NCBI GenBank assembly: GCA_002300355.1
Contig: NSGV01000004.1
Location: 248,001-312,000 of the forward strand
Source: Streptomyces sp. TLI_235
GTDB taxonomy: Bacteria > Actinomycetota > Actinomycetes > Streptomycetales > Streptomycetaceae
Reading direction: 5' to 3'
DNA: 64,000 nt
Part shown: positions 46,264 to 55,050 of the stretch, piece after piece
Layout: every line of letters starts with the position of its first letter
Position numbering within the stretch: position 1 is the stretch's first letter
Program-made: the position numbers and the translations under genes
The notes under the pieces: model-generated
The model's input: the letters and a program-made list of their open reading frames with translations, nothing else
Told to the model about the DNA's origin: nothing
Databases searched by the model: none

Positions 46264-46728
46264 TCACCAGACCTCGGCGTCGTCGCCGACGGCGTTGCGG
46301 CCCATGGCGCCGCCTGCCGCGAGCCCGCCGTCCACGGCCTCCACCTGTCGCCCCTCGGCGGGACCGACCACAGGCGCCGACGGGCCCGCCGGGGAGCCGG
46401 GGGCCGAGCCGGGTGCCGAACCAACCTTGCTGCGTGCCCCGAAAGCGTTCCGAGTCATGTCGCCGCCCGCCGCCACGCTGTGGGGCCCGGTTGCCTGCAC
46501 ACGGATCCCGACCTCCGCTGCGCCGGATGCCGGGAGGAGTTGCCAGACCGAGAGCGTCAAGCCGGCCAGTGCGACAACCACCCCGACGACGCTCGCCGCC
46601 ATGTTCGCCGCTTCCAGGTCCACCCACACGGCCACACCCACCAAGGCCGCCGCGACAGGTGCGCACACCGCCGCGACCGCCCGCCACACCCATACCCGTC
46701 CGTACCCCGCAGCCACAACCGCCCCCAA
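46264..46728 (-). CDS. Two-helix membrane protein, possibly the N-terminus of the NTPase
   Basis: A protein of about 154 residues: two membrane helices (VCAPVAAALVGVAVWV and AASVVGVVVALAGLTLSVW), then a soluble tail with two copies of a motif AAG-x-x-M-x-R-N-A-x-G (SVAAGGDMTRNAFGARS, LAAGGAMGRNAVGDDAE). A third copy (IAAGENVMNNAIGPYS) lies at the start of the NTPase frame 190 bp downstream. The two ORFs were therefore probably one gene, separated by an indel between about 46130 and 46264. The start codon is TTG 46728 or GTG 46716. Confidence 0.6.
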   Translation of the reverse strand: MGAVVAAGYGRVWVWRAVAAVCAPVAAALVGVAVWVDLEAANMAASVVGVVVALAGLTLSVWQLLPASGAAEVGIRVQATGPHSVAAGGDMTRNAFGARSKVGSAPGSAPGSPAGPSAPVVGPAEGRQVEAVDGGLAAGGAMGRNAVGDDAEVW

Positions 46729-46989
46729 CCCTGGCCGCTCTCCTCAACTCACAACTCAAGCCTGGCATCGTTAACTTGACGATGCATCACGGACAGGAAT
46801 CCAGCAGGTGGGATTGTTTCGACAGCGCAGGCGCCGCGCGCCTGAACCGACGACGCCTACAGTGCCAACCCGAATCCACCGCCACCGGGTCGTGTGCGCC
46901 TGCAGGGACGGGCGGCAGGTGGCGGACAATCGCGGTGGTCGACGAGACGCGGGTGAACCCGGCGCTGGACCACCACACTGGTGAGGGAC

Positions 46990-47150
46990 TGTGACCGAAC
47001 GGTGGGACGCCGACCACCTCGGTGCTGAACTTCGCCCAGGGGGACCAGCGCCAACGAGGTCGTCGTGCCGGTCGACGCCAAGGGGCATGCCTACCTGTAC
47101 AACGCGTTCGGCAGCGTCCACCTCGTCGCCGACCTGCAGGGCTACGCCCC
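46990..47150 (+). pseudogene. Secreted-protein C-terminal fragment
   Basis: A forward frame gives TSVLNFAQGDQ, and after a one-base shift ANEVVVPVDAKGHAYLYNAF and GSVHLVADLQGY. This resembles the beta-rich module ending in VDVVADLAGYF found at the C-termini of many secreted Streptomyces proteins. Nothing recognisable precedes or follows it in 46770-47334. Confidence 0.5.
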
Positions 47151-47334
47151 GTCAAGCCCGAGATCGCCGGGTCTGCGGGGCGGTGGCCGACGTGCAGGCG
47201 CACCGTGCTCACAGGCCCCTGGGCGGGGCCGCCAGAAAGCCGCTGCTGTGTCCAGGACTGCGCTGACGAGCAGCAGAAGGCGGCCCCAACAGCGTGTCCG
47301 ACGATCACGTAGGCGCATTCGGTCCCGGTTGCCG

Positions 47335-48030
47335 TCACAGGCTCAGCAGCAGGTCGCGGACGGCTGCGGGCTGGGACAGGAACGGGTGGTGGCCGGCGTC
47401 GAGTTCGACGGTGCTACCGGCCCGGCGGGCGAACTCGCGCTGCAGCGGCGGCGGGGTGCCCCGGTCCTGAGCGCAGACGAGGTACGTCGAGGGCACCTGC
47501 TGCCATGCGGCCGCCCCGACAGGCTGCCCGGTCACCTGCACGCTCTGCCGGGCGAGGTGGTCCCCAGCCTGTGCCTGGAGGTCGGGGTCGCAGTCCTGCA
47601 GGAACGTGTCCACGAGCAGCTCGGGGCGGACCCCGAACGTGCCGGAGTCGGGGTCGACGTCGAGGAACGGGGCGGGGCTGCCGTCGCCGAAATCGGACAG
47701 GCTCTGCCCGACCTCGGGCAGGTAGCTGGAGACCAGCAGCAGGTGGTGCACCGACCCGATTCCCGCTGCGGCTTGCGCGGTGACGATGCCGCCATAACTG
47801 TGGGCGACCACGACGGTCGGCTCGTCGCCGGCCTGCAGCACCTGTCGCACCGCAGCGACATCCTCGGGCAGCCCCGGACCGCCGGCGCCGCCCGGCAGGC
47901 CCGCCTCGCCGCAGCTCGGAAGCGCCGGCGCCACGCTCGGCACCCCCCGCTCCTGCAGCAGGTCGGCGGTGCGGTGCCACCACCACGACCCGTCCCGCAC
48001 GCACGCCCCGTGCACGAACACGACTCGCAT
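47335..48030 (-). CDS. Alpha/beta hydrolase
   Basis: A 231-residue hydrolase of the EstA/salicylate-esterase-like group. MRVVFVHGACVRDGSWWWHR carries the oxyanion region, VVVAHSYGGIVTAQAA the nucleophile Ser (about residue 82), LDAGHHPFLSQPA the catalytic His, and a central VCAQDRG the probable Asp. ATG 48030 follows GGAGGTGGCG. It stands alone; 48031-48264 upstream shows no other gene. Confidence 0.9.
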   Translation of the reverse strand: MRVVFVHGACVRDGSWWWHRTADLLQERGVPSVAPALPSCGEAGLPGGAGGPGLPEDVAAVRQVLQAGDEPTVVVAHSYGGIVTAQAAAGIGSVHHLLLVSSYLPEVGQSLSDFGDGSPAPFLDVDPDSGTFGVRPELLVDTFLQDCDPDLQAQAGDHLARQSVQVTGQPVGAAAWQQVPSTYLVCAQDRGTPPPLQREFARRAGSTVELDAGHHPFLSQPAAVRDLLLSL

Positions 48031-48264
48031 CGCCACCTCCGGTCGGCCACTCTCGGGAAGAACAGACCTGCCATCAGAGGGTCCCACCGGCGCCGCCCTC
48101 GTGGGCGGCCACGCGCCATGGACCGGTGAGCCGCAGTTCCTCGCTGACCTGATCGGCGAGGCTTCGACCTTCTCCACTGCCGTCCCTGCGGCTTTGGGCC
48201 GTCCGCCCGGGCGGGCCGCGGGTGGGCCAGGGTCACACGCGGGAGATCACGCATACGCGTCAGC

Positions 48265-49356
48265 TCACGGGCGCACGGTGGGTGCGGGCGGCACGTCGGC
48301 GTCGGGGAACCGGTCGGCCACCAGGCGGGCGGCCCAGTCCTGGATGAGCCTTCGGACCGGCGGGTGGGTCAGCCCGGCGGCGCTCGCCAGTGCGTCCGCC
48401 GAGGCGGTCTCGTAGGTGTCCTCCGAGAGGAAGGACAGCGTCTCCGGGTCGACGCCGGTCAGCGCGCGCGGCAGCCGGCGGACCAGGCCGACGGGCAGCA
48501 CGAGCCGGGGCGGGCGCAGGCCGAGGCGTGCGGCGGCCAGGGCGACGAGTTCGGGCAGCGGCGGCGTGGCGGGGTCGAGCACGGTGTGCAGGTGCAGCGG
48601 CTGCCGGTCGTGGCGCGGCACTTCGGCGAGGAAGGCGGCGAGGTGGTCGACGGCGACCACCGGCACGACGGTGCGCCGGGTGCCCGCGAGGGCGGGCAGG
48701 CGTCGCGTCCAGAGCTGTTCGACGAGGGTGGCCAGGCCGAGGTACTGCCCGGCTTCGCCGGTGCGGGAGTGCCCGATCACGGCGCCGGGGTTGACCACCG
48801 TCAGCGGCAAGCCCAGCCGGGGTGCGAGGGTGCGCACGGCGATGTCGCCCTCCGTCTTGGACGCCTCGTAGGCGCCCAGTTCGCGGTAGAGGCGGTCGGC
48901 ATCGGCGGCGGGCAAGGGGTGGCACTGTCCGGCGCTGCGGCCGACGCGGTAGCCGGAGAGGTGGACCAGTCGCCGCAGCTCCGGGCGGCCGGCGGCCCAG
49001 CGCAGCGGGTGGATCGCGCCGTCCACGTTGGCCGCGCGGGCTTCGTCGCGGGTGAGGCCGAAGGCGTAGCGGGCCGCCAGGTTGACGACGTCGCGGACGC
49101 CGTCCAGGCTGTGTTCGTCGGCCGTCGGGAGGGCGAGGCCGGGTCGGGTGATGTCGGCGGCGATCGTGGTGAGCCGCTCGGCGAGCGCGTCCGGTGCGGC
49201 GCCGTGGGCGGCCAGCCAGGTGCGCAGCTCGCCGTCGCGGGCGGCGCCTCCGCGCAGGCCGATGGCGACGTGCTCGCCGCGGCCGAGCAGGTCGAGGACG
49301 TACCAGCGGCCGATGAAGCCGGTGGCGCCGAGGACGAGGGTGCGGGGACTGGACAT
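48265..49356 (-). CDS. NAD-dependent epimerase/dehydratase family protein
   Basis: A 363-residue extended SDR. The Rossmann motif LVLGATGFIGRWYVLDLLG is at residues about 7-25, VVNLAARYAFG marks the end of beta-4, and YEASKTEGD (about residues 163-171) provides the YxxxK catalytic pair. A C-terminal substrate domain follows. The substrate is unknown. ATG 49356 follows AAAGGATCCCC. A 21-bp motif 16-36 bp upstream is repeated in front of the TetR gene at 50014, so that TetR very probably represses this gene. Confidence 0.9.
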   Translation of the reverse strand: MSSPRTLVLGATGFIGRWYVLDLLGRGEHVAIGLRGGAARDGELRTWLAAHGAAPDALAERLTTIAADITRPGLALPTADEHSLDGVRDVVNLAARYAFGLTRDEARAANVDGAIHPLRWAAGRPELRRLVHLSGYRVGRSAGQCHPLPAADADRLYRELGAYEASKTEGDIAVRTLAPRLGLPLTVVNPGAVIGHSRTGEAGQYLGLATLVEQLWTRRLPALAGTRRTVVPVVAVDHLAAFLAEVPRHDRQPLHLHTVLDPATPPLPELVALAAARLGLRPPRLVLPVGLVRRLPRALTGVDPETLSFLSEDTYETASADALASAAGLTHPPVRRLIQDWAARLVADRFPDADVPPAPTVRP

Positions 49357-49371
49357 GGGGATCCTTTCAAT

Positions 49372-49392
49372 GGACCGGTCTACATATTCCTG
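49372..49392. promoter_or_regulatory. TetR operator copy 1 (epimerase promoter)
   Basis: GGACCGGTCTACATATTCCTG contains the palindrome GACCGGTC and matches 18 of 21 bases of the site at 50026-50046. It lies 16 bp upstream of the epimerase start and probably overlaps its promoter. Confidence 0.75.
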
Positions 49393-49432
49393 GGGCATAG
49401 CTGTGGGGCGGCATGGACCCGCGAGGCCCGGA

Positions 49433-50014
49433 TCAGGCGGGGTCGGCGCGGAGCAGCAGCTCGGCGGCCCGGGCGGCCCGGGCGAGTGGGGTGCGGCTGT
49501 GCGCGACGCGGGACAGCAGCAGCGCGCCCTCCACCAGGGCGAGGACGGTGCCCGCCGTGGCCTCGGCGCCGGCGGGGTCGTGGCCGTGGCGGACCAGCAG
49601 GCCGGCCAGCTCCTGCTGCCAGGACTCGTAGGTGTCGGCGCACACCCGGCGCAGCCGCTCGTGGCCCGCCGCGGTCTCGAGGGCGACGGTCGCCACCGGG
49701 CACCCCTTGGCGTAGCCGGACTCCTCCATCCGGTCGCCGAGCGCCTCCAGCAGCCGACGGACCACATCGACGGGGGGCGCACCGGACTCGGCGGCACCCG
49801 CGATGAGCGCGCCGATGTCCTGTCCGGCCTCGGCCAGCGCGAGCGCGACCATCTCGTCCTTCCCCGCGGGGAAGTGGAAGTACATCGATCCGCGGGGCGC
49901 GCCGCTGGCGGCCAGGACGTCGTTGAGCCCGGTGCCGTAGTAGCCGCGCGCCTCGACGAGCTCCCTGGTCGCCTGCACCAGTCGCGTCCGCGTCTCCTCG
50001 CCCTTGGCTCCCAT
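49433..50014 (-). CDS. TetR-family repressor (LmrA/YxaF-like)
   Basis: A 193-residue repressor. The DNA-binding domain is RTRLVQATRELVEARGYYGT plus LNDVLAASGAPRGSMYFHFP; the ligand domain contains ESGYAKGCPVATVALETAAG, characteristic of the LmrA/YxaF group. Members of this group typically bind TAGACCGGTCTA-like operators. Two such sites flank the gene, one at its own promoter and one at the epimerase promoter. The epimerase gene follows it on the same strand after 76 bp. Confidence 0.92.
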   Translation of the reverse strand: MGAKGEETRTRLVQATRELVEARGYYGTGLNDVLAASGAPRGSMYFHFPAGKDEMVALALAEAGQDIGALIAGAAESGAPPVDVVRRLLEALGDRMEESGYAKGCPVATVALETAAGHERLRRVCADTYESWQQELAGLLVRHGHDPAGAEATAGTVLALVEGALLLSRVAHSRTPLARAARAAELLLRADPA

Positions 50015-50025
50015 GCAGCCAAAGT

Positions 50026-50046
50026 AGACCGGTCGTCATATTCCTG
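50026..50046. promoter_or_regulatory. TetR operator copy 2 (autoregulatory)
   Basis: AGACCGGTCGTCATATTCCTG lies 12 bp upstream of the TetR start and is nearly identical to the copy at 49372. Together they suggest a TAGACCGGTCTA core. Confidence 0.75.
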
Positions 50047-50211
50047 TCCAGTCGCCCGGCTGTCCGCGGGGCGCCGTCGTCGACGGTCGCCGGAAGGGGC
50101 GGTCCGGTCCCGGGAATGCCGCGCTCCCAACGCTGTTGACACATGTGGGCAGGAGCGGCAGAGTCCGACGGTCGAGGAGTCGGCGCGGGCGGCGCCTGGG
50201 TGGGGGAGCGC

Positions 50212-50385
50212 ATGCGGGAGACGGTCGGCATGGTCCTGTTCGTTGCAGGCCTGGCGGGCCTGCTGGTGGGCAGGCACGGATCGCCGCTCGGGTCGCTGGG
50301 GTGGGCGTACTGGAACCGCCGCCAGCGGATCATCTGCTCGATCTCCCTGGGCGTCGCCTTCACCGGACTGATCCTCATCGGGTAG
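50212..50385 (+). CDS. Small two-helix membrane protein
   Basis: A 57-residue protein: helix 1 VGMVLFVAGLAGLLVG, a short loop with GWAYWNRRQR, and helix 2 IICSISLGVAFTGLILIG. ATG 50212 follows TGGGGGAGCGC. The frame is open further upstream to a GTG at 50143, but that extension is not hydrophobic. The function is unknown. Confidence 0.65.
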   Translation: MRETVGMVLFVAGLAGLLVGRHGSPLGSLGWAYWNRRQRIICSISLGVAFTGLILIG

Positions 50386-50570
50386 CCGCGCCTGACACCG
50401 GGCTCGACGGAGGCCGGACTCGGCAGCGTCGAGCGTCCGTACTCTGGTGGGCCGCCCTCCGTTCCTGTCGGACGAGCCGGCCGCGAAACAGGCACTCCGG
50501 CCATCCGAGCCATGGCCTGGTCCTGCCACGGAGGCTCTCCACGGACTCCCACGGGCCTGCGGAGCCGTCC

Positions 50571-50744
50571 TCACCCTTCCCCGGTCACCGTCTTCGACCA
50601 GGCCACGACGGCCGCCGCATGCACCCAGGGGTCCTCCGACGCGGGCAACTCCTCCAGGCGCCCGGCCAGCAGCGCCGGCAGCGGCGCGACGATCGCCTCC
50701 GGCGCCGCCGGGACCGGAACCGGCGGCGGCACCGGCACGTCCAC
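50571..50744 (-). CDS. Short ORF or gene tail of unknown function
   Basis: The reverse frame from GTG 50744 reads VDVPVPPPVPVPAAPEAIVA and ends PWVHAAAVVAWSKTVTGEG. The composition is protein-like and the frame is open further upstream, so this may be the 3' end of a decayed gene rather than a complete one. No ribosome site. Other parts of 50386-50808 show nothing. Confidence 0.28.
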   Translation of the reverse strand: MDVPVPPPVPVPAAPEAIVAPLPALLAGRLEELPASEDPWVHAAAVVAWSKTVTGEG

Positions 50745-50808
50745 CGCCCCGCCCTGGCCGCTCCACCTAGTCGCCGAGTTCCACTGGTTCCCGGGGCGGC
50801 CGAGGGGG

Positions 50809-51171
50809 TCAGACCTCGAGGTCTGCCTCGATGCGGCGCGCGTGGTGGCGGGCCATGGCGAGGTTGGAGCGGTTGCGGTCGAGCATCAGGTAGAGGAACA
50901 GCCCCGGGTGGCGGGTGAGCGGCCGGATCAGGTGGTACTGCCCGGTCAGGCTGATCAGGATGTCCTCCAGCTTCTGATTGCCCTGGCCCACCAGCTCCAG
51001 GGCGCGCATCTCGGCGCGCAGGACGTCGGTGCCGGCGGCGGCCGCGACGGACAGGGTCTCGGTCGGGCCGGCGGTGCCCAGCGCCATGCCGCTGGTGTAG
51101 TCCCCCAGGGCGGCCCCGAGAGCGCCGTCGATGCTCATTGCGTCCTTGAGCGAGGTCTCGATTCCGGCCAC
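50809..51171 (-). CDS. Roadblock/LC7-like regulatory protein
   Basis: A 120-residue alpha/beta protein (SIDGALGAALGDYTSGMALG, then NQKLEDILISLTGQYHLIRP and LYLMLDRNRSNLAMARHHAR). It has the same layout as the roadblock-type protein at 56357-56782 (SGVIDMTTGMLL, MIEGIFKERRG, LFLRM). Roadblock proteins bind small Ras-like GTPases and sensor kinases in Streptomyces conservons. GTG 51171 follows GGAGGAGAAC. No GTPase is adjacent. An AT-rich ArsR-like site lies at about 51343 upstream. The stretch 51172-52010 holds no gene I can support. Confidence 0.7.
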   Translation of the reverse strand: MAGIETSLKDAMSIDGALGAALGDYTSGMALGTAGPTETLSVAAAAGTDVLRAEMRALELVGQGNQKLEDILISLTGQYHLIRPLTRHPGLFLYLMLDRNRSNLAMARHHARRIEADLEV

Positions 51172-52009
51172 GTTCTCCTCCAGCCGTTCGTGGCGCAGGG
51201 ACGTGTCCCGGCGCGCTGATGTCCACTTCTGTCGGGCGATCCTAGGAAAGCGAACGGCGAGGCTCGCCGACATGACCGCAAGCGATCGGCTTCTGCCGGA
51301 AGCGGGCCACCCCGACCGCAATGCATGACATGTTGAGTTGATGAATTCTTCATGTTGTTGATCCTGAAGCTGGTGTCGCCGCGCATCGGCGATCCCGCCA
51401 ACGCCGACGCGGACGCCCTTGGGTAACGCAAGGAAGTAATCCATGAGCACCGCCGACGGCTGCCCGCGGTCGATCTCGAGAGCGCACGGTCCTGCCAGAC
51501 TGCGACGGGTGGGGAACCGTGCCCACACCCGACCACTGGGCCTACGTCCCGTGCCGGGCATGCCAAACGGGACAGCGCGACACACCCGCGAGACACGCCA
51601 CCCGCCTTGCACCGCCACCCGGTGTCGAGAACGCGCCGGGAGGCAGGACGAGGTCTGCGGTGAGCGGCGCACCGAAACCGTGGGACCGAGCAGTAGACCT
51701 CGTGGACGGCCGGGCGCCTTCTGAGGCCTTCTCCCGGGTGGCTCCCGCATACCTGGCGCTTGTTGGCCGTGCACAGCGGCTGCGCAGTCGGCCTCACAAC
51801 TCCGTGGGAGAAGGCGACCGCGCCGGTGCCGTCCGGGAAGGGCCGCCCACGGCGGCAGAGTATCGGCGGTCGGCAGCGGGCGCAGTTGTTGGTCGGCGCG
51901 CAGTTGGGGACGGCCTGTCGGGTACGGCCCGGACGGACCGTGGGCTCCACCCGGTGGCCGCCAGCCAGGATCCGGCGATTCGCCAGTGGAATCTCGTCGC
52001 GGTGAGGTT

Positions 52010-52436
52010 CTTCCTGCTTTCCTCCGGTCCGGGACGACTCCCCGGGTACCGTCGAGCAGTGCGGCCACCTCGCGTACGACTGCGAGCCCGGCGCTGCGGC
52101 CGTCCGAGCCCGGTGGACGCACGGGCAGGCCCGGCCCGTGGTCGTGGACGGCTACCCCAGGGCGGTGGCGTCTGCCGTGAACGTGATGGTGAAGTGCTTG
52201 CTGGCGGCGTGGCGGGCGGTGTTGGTGATCAGCTCGGTGGTGATCAGCAGCAGGGCGTCCATGGCGCAGGACTGCGGCGGGTCGCCCCACGCCGTGAACA
52301 CGGTGCGGGCGGTGGGGGAGGCGAGCGGGATCGCCCCTCGGACGCTGGAGAGCGTCACCGTGTAGGTCCGGGCAGGCAGCTGCCCGGGGTGCGGGACGAC
52401 GGACCCGGGCCGGGAGTGTCGCCTGAACTGCCGCAC
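52010..52436 (-). pseudogene. Anti-sigma-factor-like ATP-binding protein, frameshifted
   Basis: From GTG 52436 the frame reads YTVTLSSVRGAIPLASPTAR, then the N-box helix MDALLLITTELITNTARHA. This is a GHKL ATPase of the RsbW-like type abundant in Streptomyces. After ADATALG the frame hits a stop. One extra G in a GGGG run (about 52157) would restore VAVHDHGPGLPVRPPGSDG and SAGLAVVREVAALLDG, the G-boxes. The C-terminal tail then loses family character. It lies 36 bp downstream of the sulP gene on the same strand. The frameshift may be real or a base-calling error. Confidence 0.7.
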
Positions 52437-52472
52437 TGGCTGCTCACCGCTGCCCCTGTCGCTCGGGAGGCA

Positions 52473-54185
52473 TCAGTGCCTCCTGCCCGCGGCGTCCGCG
52501 AGGACGGCCGACAGGTGGCTTCGGGCGTAGGCGATGGCCTCAGGTGTCGCCTCGAACACGCGGTGCTCGGTGTGCAGGCGGTCGAGCACGCCGAGCGCGT
52601 CGAGGGTCTTGAGGTGGTCCTCGCGGACGCCGGAGACCAGGACGAGGATGCCCCGCCGCTCCAGTTTGCCGATGGCGTCGCCCAGGACGAGGGCCCCGGT
52701 CGCGTCGATCGCGGTGATCCGCGACAGGCGCAGCACGACCGCCTTCACGTCGCCGGTCTCGGCGAGTTCGAGGAGGAAACGGTGGGCGGCGGCGAAGAAC
52801 AGCGGCCCGTCGATACGGTAGGCGACGATGTGCTCGGCCAGCAGTGCCTGTTCCTCGGCGTGGTGGTCGGCGGGCGGCAGGCCTTCGTGCAGCGGTACCC
52901 GGGTGAGGGCGGCGGAGCGGGCGACCTGGCGCAGCGCCAGTGCGCCGGCGACCAGCAGGCCGACGATGACGGCGGTCACCAGGTCGAAGGCGAGGGTCGC
53001 GGCCGCAGTCAGCACCAGGATCGCGGCCTCGCCGCGTCCGGCGCGTGCCAGCGCCCGTAGGGAGGCGACCTCGACCATCCGCACTGCGGTGGCGATCAGC
53101 ACGCCGGCCAGCGCCGCGAGGGGGATGCCCTCGACGAGCGGGGCGGCGGCGAACACCACGGCGGCGAGGACGGCCGCGTGGACGAGCGCGGCCAGCCGGG
53201 AGGCGGCGCCGGAGCGGACGTTGACGGCGGTGCGGGCGATCGCGCCGGTGGCGGCGACGCCGCCGAACAGCGGCGCGGCCAGGTTCGCCAGGCCTTGGCC
53301 GAACAGCTCGCGGTCGCTGTCGTGCCGCTCCGAGACGCTCATCGCGTCCGCGGCGGTGGCGGACATCAGTGACTCCAGCGCGGCGAGGGCCGCCACGGCG
53401 ATCGCGGCCGTCGCCAGCTTCGGTACGTCGGCGACGTGGAAGAACCCGAGCGAGGGGGCCGGCAGTCCGGAAGGCAGGTGCCCGATCGTCGCCACGTCCA
53501 GGCTGACGCCCGAGGCAATGAGCGTGGCGGCGACCACGGCGAGCAGCGAGAACGGGACGCCTGGCCGCAGTCGGGCTCCGACCAGCATCACCACGGCCAC
53601 GCCGGCGGCGAGCGCGGGTGCCGCGAGTCGCGGGTCGGCGACGAAGTCGGCGAGGGCGTCCCAGGCGGCGGCGACGACGTTCTCCGCCCCCGACGGCTTC
53701 ACCCCGAGTGCCGCGGGCACCTGCTGGAGACCGATGACGGCGGCGATGCCGAGGGTGAAGCCCTCCACCACCGGCGCTGGGACGAACGCCATGAATCGCC
53801 CGGCGCCGCCGAGCGCCGTCGCCACCAGCAGCAGGCCGGCGAGCAGGCCCACCGTCAGCACCCCGTCGGTGCCGTAGCGGTGGACGATCGGCACCAGGAC
53901 CACGGTCATCGCGCCGGTCGGCCCGCTGACCTGCAGGTTGGAGCCGCCGAACAGGGCCGCGAGCGCGCCGGCGACCACTGCGGTCGCCAGACCCGCCTGG
54001 GCGCCCGCGCCGGAGGCCACACCGAACCCGAGGGCGAGGGGCAGGGCGACGATCGCCACCGTCACCCCGGCCAGCAGGTCCCTGCGCGGTGAGCGCCGCA
54101 TCGTCGCCCACACTGCGTGATCGGGTAGCACCGCCCGCACCCGCACCCCGAAACGGCGTGCGGCCACGGCCACCGTGCCGCTCAT
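52473..54185 (-). CDS. SulP-family anion transporter with STAS domain
   Basis: A 570-residue transporter. The transmembrane domain is about residues 28-410 (RDLLAGVTVAIVALPLALGF, GGSNLQVSGPTGAMTVVLVP, FTLGIAAVIGLQQVPAAL, ESLMSATAADAMSVSERHDS, ELFGQGLANLAAPLFGGVAA). The C-terminal STAS domain is about 450-560 (DGPLFFAAAHRFLLEL, VVLRLSRITAIDATGALVLG). SulP proteins carry sulfate, bicarbonate or other anions; the carbonic-anhydrase-linked kind is one option, but no anhydrase is adjacent. Its ATG overlaps the TGA of the ArsR gene (ATGA), so the repressor and transporter are co-expressed. Confidence 0.93.
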   Translation of the reverse strand: MSGTVAVAARRFGVRVRAVLPDHAVWATMRRSPRRDLLAGVTVAIVALPLALGFGVASGAGAQAGLATAVVAGALAALFGGSNLQVSGPTGAMTVVLVPIVHRYGTDGVLTVGLLAGLLLVATALGGAGRFMAFVPAPVVEGFTLGIAAVIGLQQVPAALGVKPSGAENVVAAAWDALADFVADPRLAAPALAAGVAVVMLVGARLRPGVPFSLLAVVAATLIASGVSLDVATIGHLPSGLPAPSLGFFHVADVPKLATAAIAVAALAALESLMSATAADAMSVSERHDSDRELFGQGLANLAAPLFGGVAATGAIARTAVNVRSGAASRLAALVHAAVLAAVVFAAAPLVEGIPLAALAGVLIATAVRMVEVASLRALARAGRGEAAILVLTAAATLAFDLVTAVIVGLLVAGALALRQVARSAALTRVPLHEGLPPADHHAEEQALLAEHIVAYRIDGPLFFAAAHRFLLELAETGDVKAVVLRLSRITAIDATGALVLGDAIGKLERRGILVLVSGVREDHLKTLDALGVLDRLHTEHRVFEATPEAIAYARSHLSAVLADAAGRRH

Positions 54186-54529
54186 GCGCCCGCCGCCCGC
54201 CGCCCGGGCCCGCCGAGCTCGGCGAGTAGCTCCGACTGGTCCGTGATCATCCTGGAGAGGATCCGCCGCGCCGCCTGCAGCAGCTCCGCCACGTCCGGCG
54301 TGCTCAGCGCGTACACCACGGTGTTGCCCTCCCGCGTGGCCGACACCAGCTGGGTGCGGCGCAGCACTGCCAGCTGCTGTGACAGGCTCGAGGGCTCGAT
54401 CCCGATCTCCGTCAGCAACTCGCGCACCGGCCGCGGCCCGTCCTGCAGCAGCTCCAGCACCCGGATGCGCACCGGATGACCCAGCGTGCGGAAGAACTCC
54501 GCCTTCGCCTGATACAGCGGAATCGTCAT
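54182..54529 (-). CDS. ArsR-family repressor, sulP operon
   Basis: A 115-residue winged-helix regulator (YQAKAEFFRTLGHPVRIRVL, then LLTEIGIEPSSLSQQLAVLR, wing ATREGNTVVYAL). It has no Cys residues, so it does not use the usual ArsR/SmtB metal thiolates. It overlaps the sulP start by 4 bp. It is closely similar to a second ArsR at 55051 (shared KAEFF-TLGHPVRIRVLELL and LSQQLAVLRRT). A 14-bp perfect palindrome at 54797 is the likely operator. Confidence 0.92.
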   Translation of the reverse strand: MTIPLYQAKAEFFRTLGHPVRIRVLELLQDGPRPVRELLTEIGIEPSSLSQQLAVLRRTQLVSATREGNTVVYALSTPDVAELLQAARRILSRMITDQSELLAELGGPGRRAAGA

Positions 54530-54720
54530 CAGTCCTGCTCCTCCTCATCCGCCGCACGGTCCAGCGCAACGCCGTGGTGGGCCGCGATCCGCAGCAACTG
54601 CGTGATCCGCCCCGCGTATGCCTGCGCCCGGTCCTGATCGCCGACTTCCCGAGCCTGCGCCCGCAACCGGCGGGCCTCGGCCAGTTGCTCGCGAGGTTCC
54701 GCGTCGAACACGCCGCTCAT
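54529..54720 (-). CDS. Small helical protein, first gene of the ArsR-SulP operon
   Basis: A 63-residue charged, probably helical-hairpin protein (PREQLAEARRLRAQAREVGD, then YAGRITQLLRIAAHHGVALD). Its stop is fused to the ArsR start at 54529, giving a tight small protein-arsR-sulP operon. Unknown function; conserved size and overlap argue it is real. Confidence 0.7.
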   Translation of the reverse strand: MSGVFDAEPREQLAEARRLRAQAREVGDQDRAQAYAGRITQLLRIAAHHGVALDRAADEEEQD

Positions 54721-54796
54721 CGCCGCCGTCCTCCACCCGCAGGCCGTGGCACCGCACGCACGGCCTCTCAGTACAAGGATGCAGCATGTATGAATA

Positions 54797-54810
54797 TGAA
54801 GAATTCTTCA
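54797..54810. promoter_or_regulatory. Perfect palindrome, probable ArsR operator
   Basis: TGAAGAATTCTTCA is fully palindromic and lies in a strikingly AT-rich island (54785-54830), 76 bp upstream of the first gene of the ArsR-SulP operon. The sub-motif GAATTCTTCA recurs at 51343-51352 before the roadblock gene. The rest of 54721-55050 shows no gene. Confidence 0.68.
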
Positions 54811-55050
54811 AATGGCTACTATCGCAATCCTTGTCCCGGTGGCGGGAGTCTGAGGATCGTGTGACCTCGAGCGGGCGGCCCGGGTGTGCGAGGAGTCTGC
54901 CGGAGGCGGGCCTGCCGGCGACTCCCGCCGACCGGGCTCGGGACCGTCCGGGCATCACTGCCTGCCTCCGCCTGTCGCTCGCCATGGAGGGCAGTCGCGA
55001 CTGGTGACACCTTCCGTCGGGCCGGACCGGCAGTGGTGCAGGTGGCCGGG

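Noticed and set aside
41771..46768. Reading the whole reverse stretch as one uninterrupted 1,665-residue protein
   Set aside because: Beyond about 43115 that frame turns into Arg/Pro-rich nonsense while family-like sequence continues in two other frames; frameshifts are the better explanation.
51400..52010. Possible genes in frames such as the one beginning MDYFLALPKG
   Set aside because: Short protein-like text but no recognisable family, no coherent length and no supporting ribosome site.
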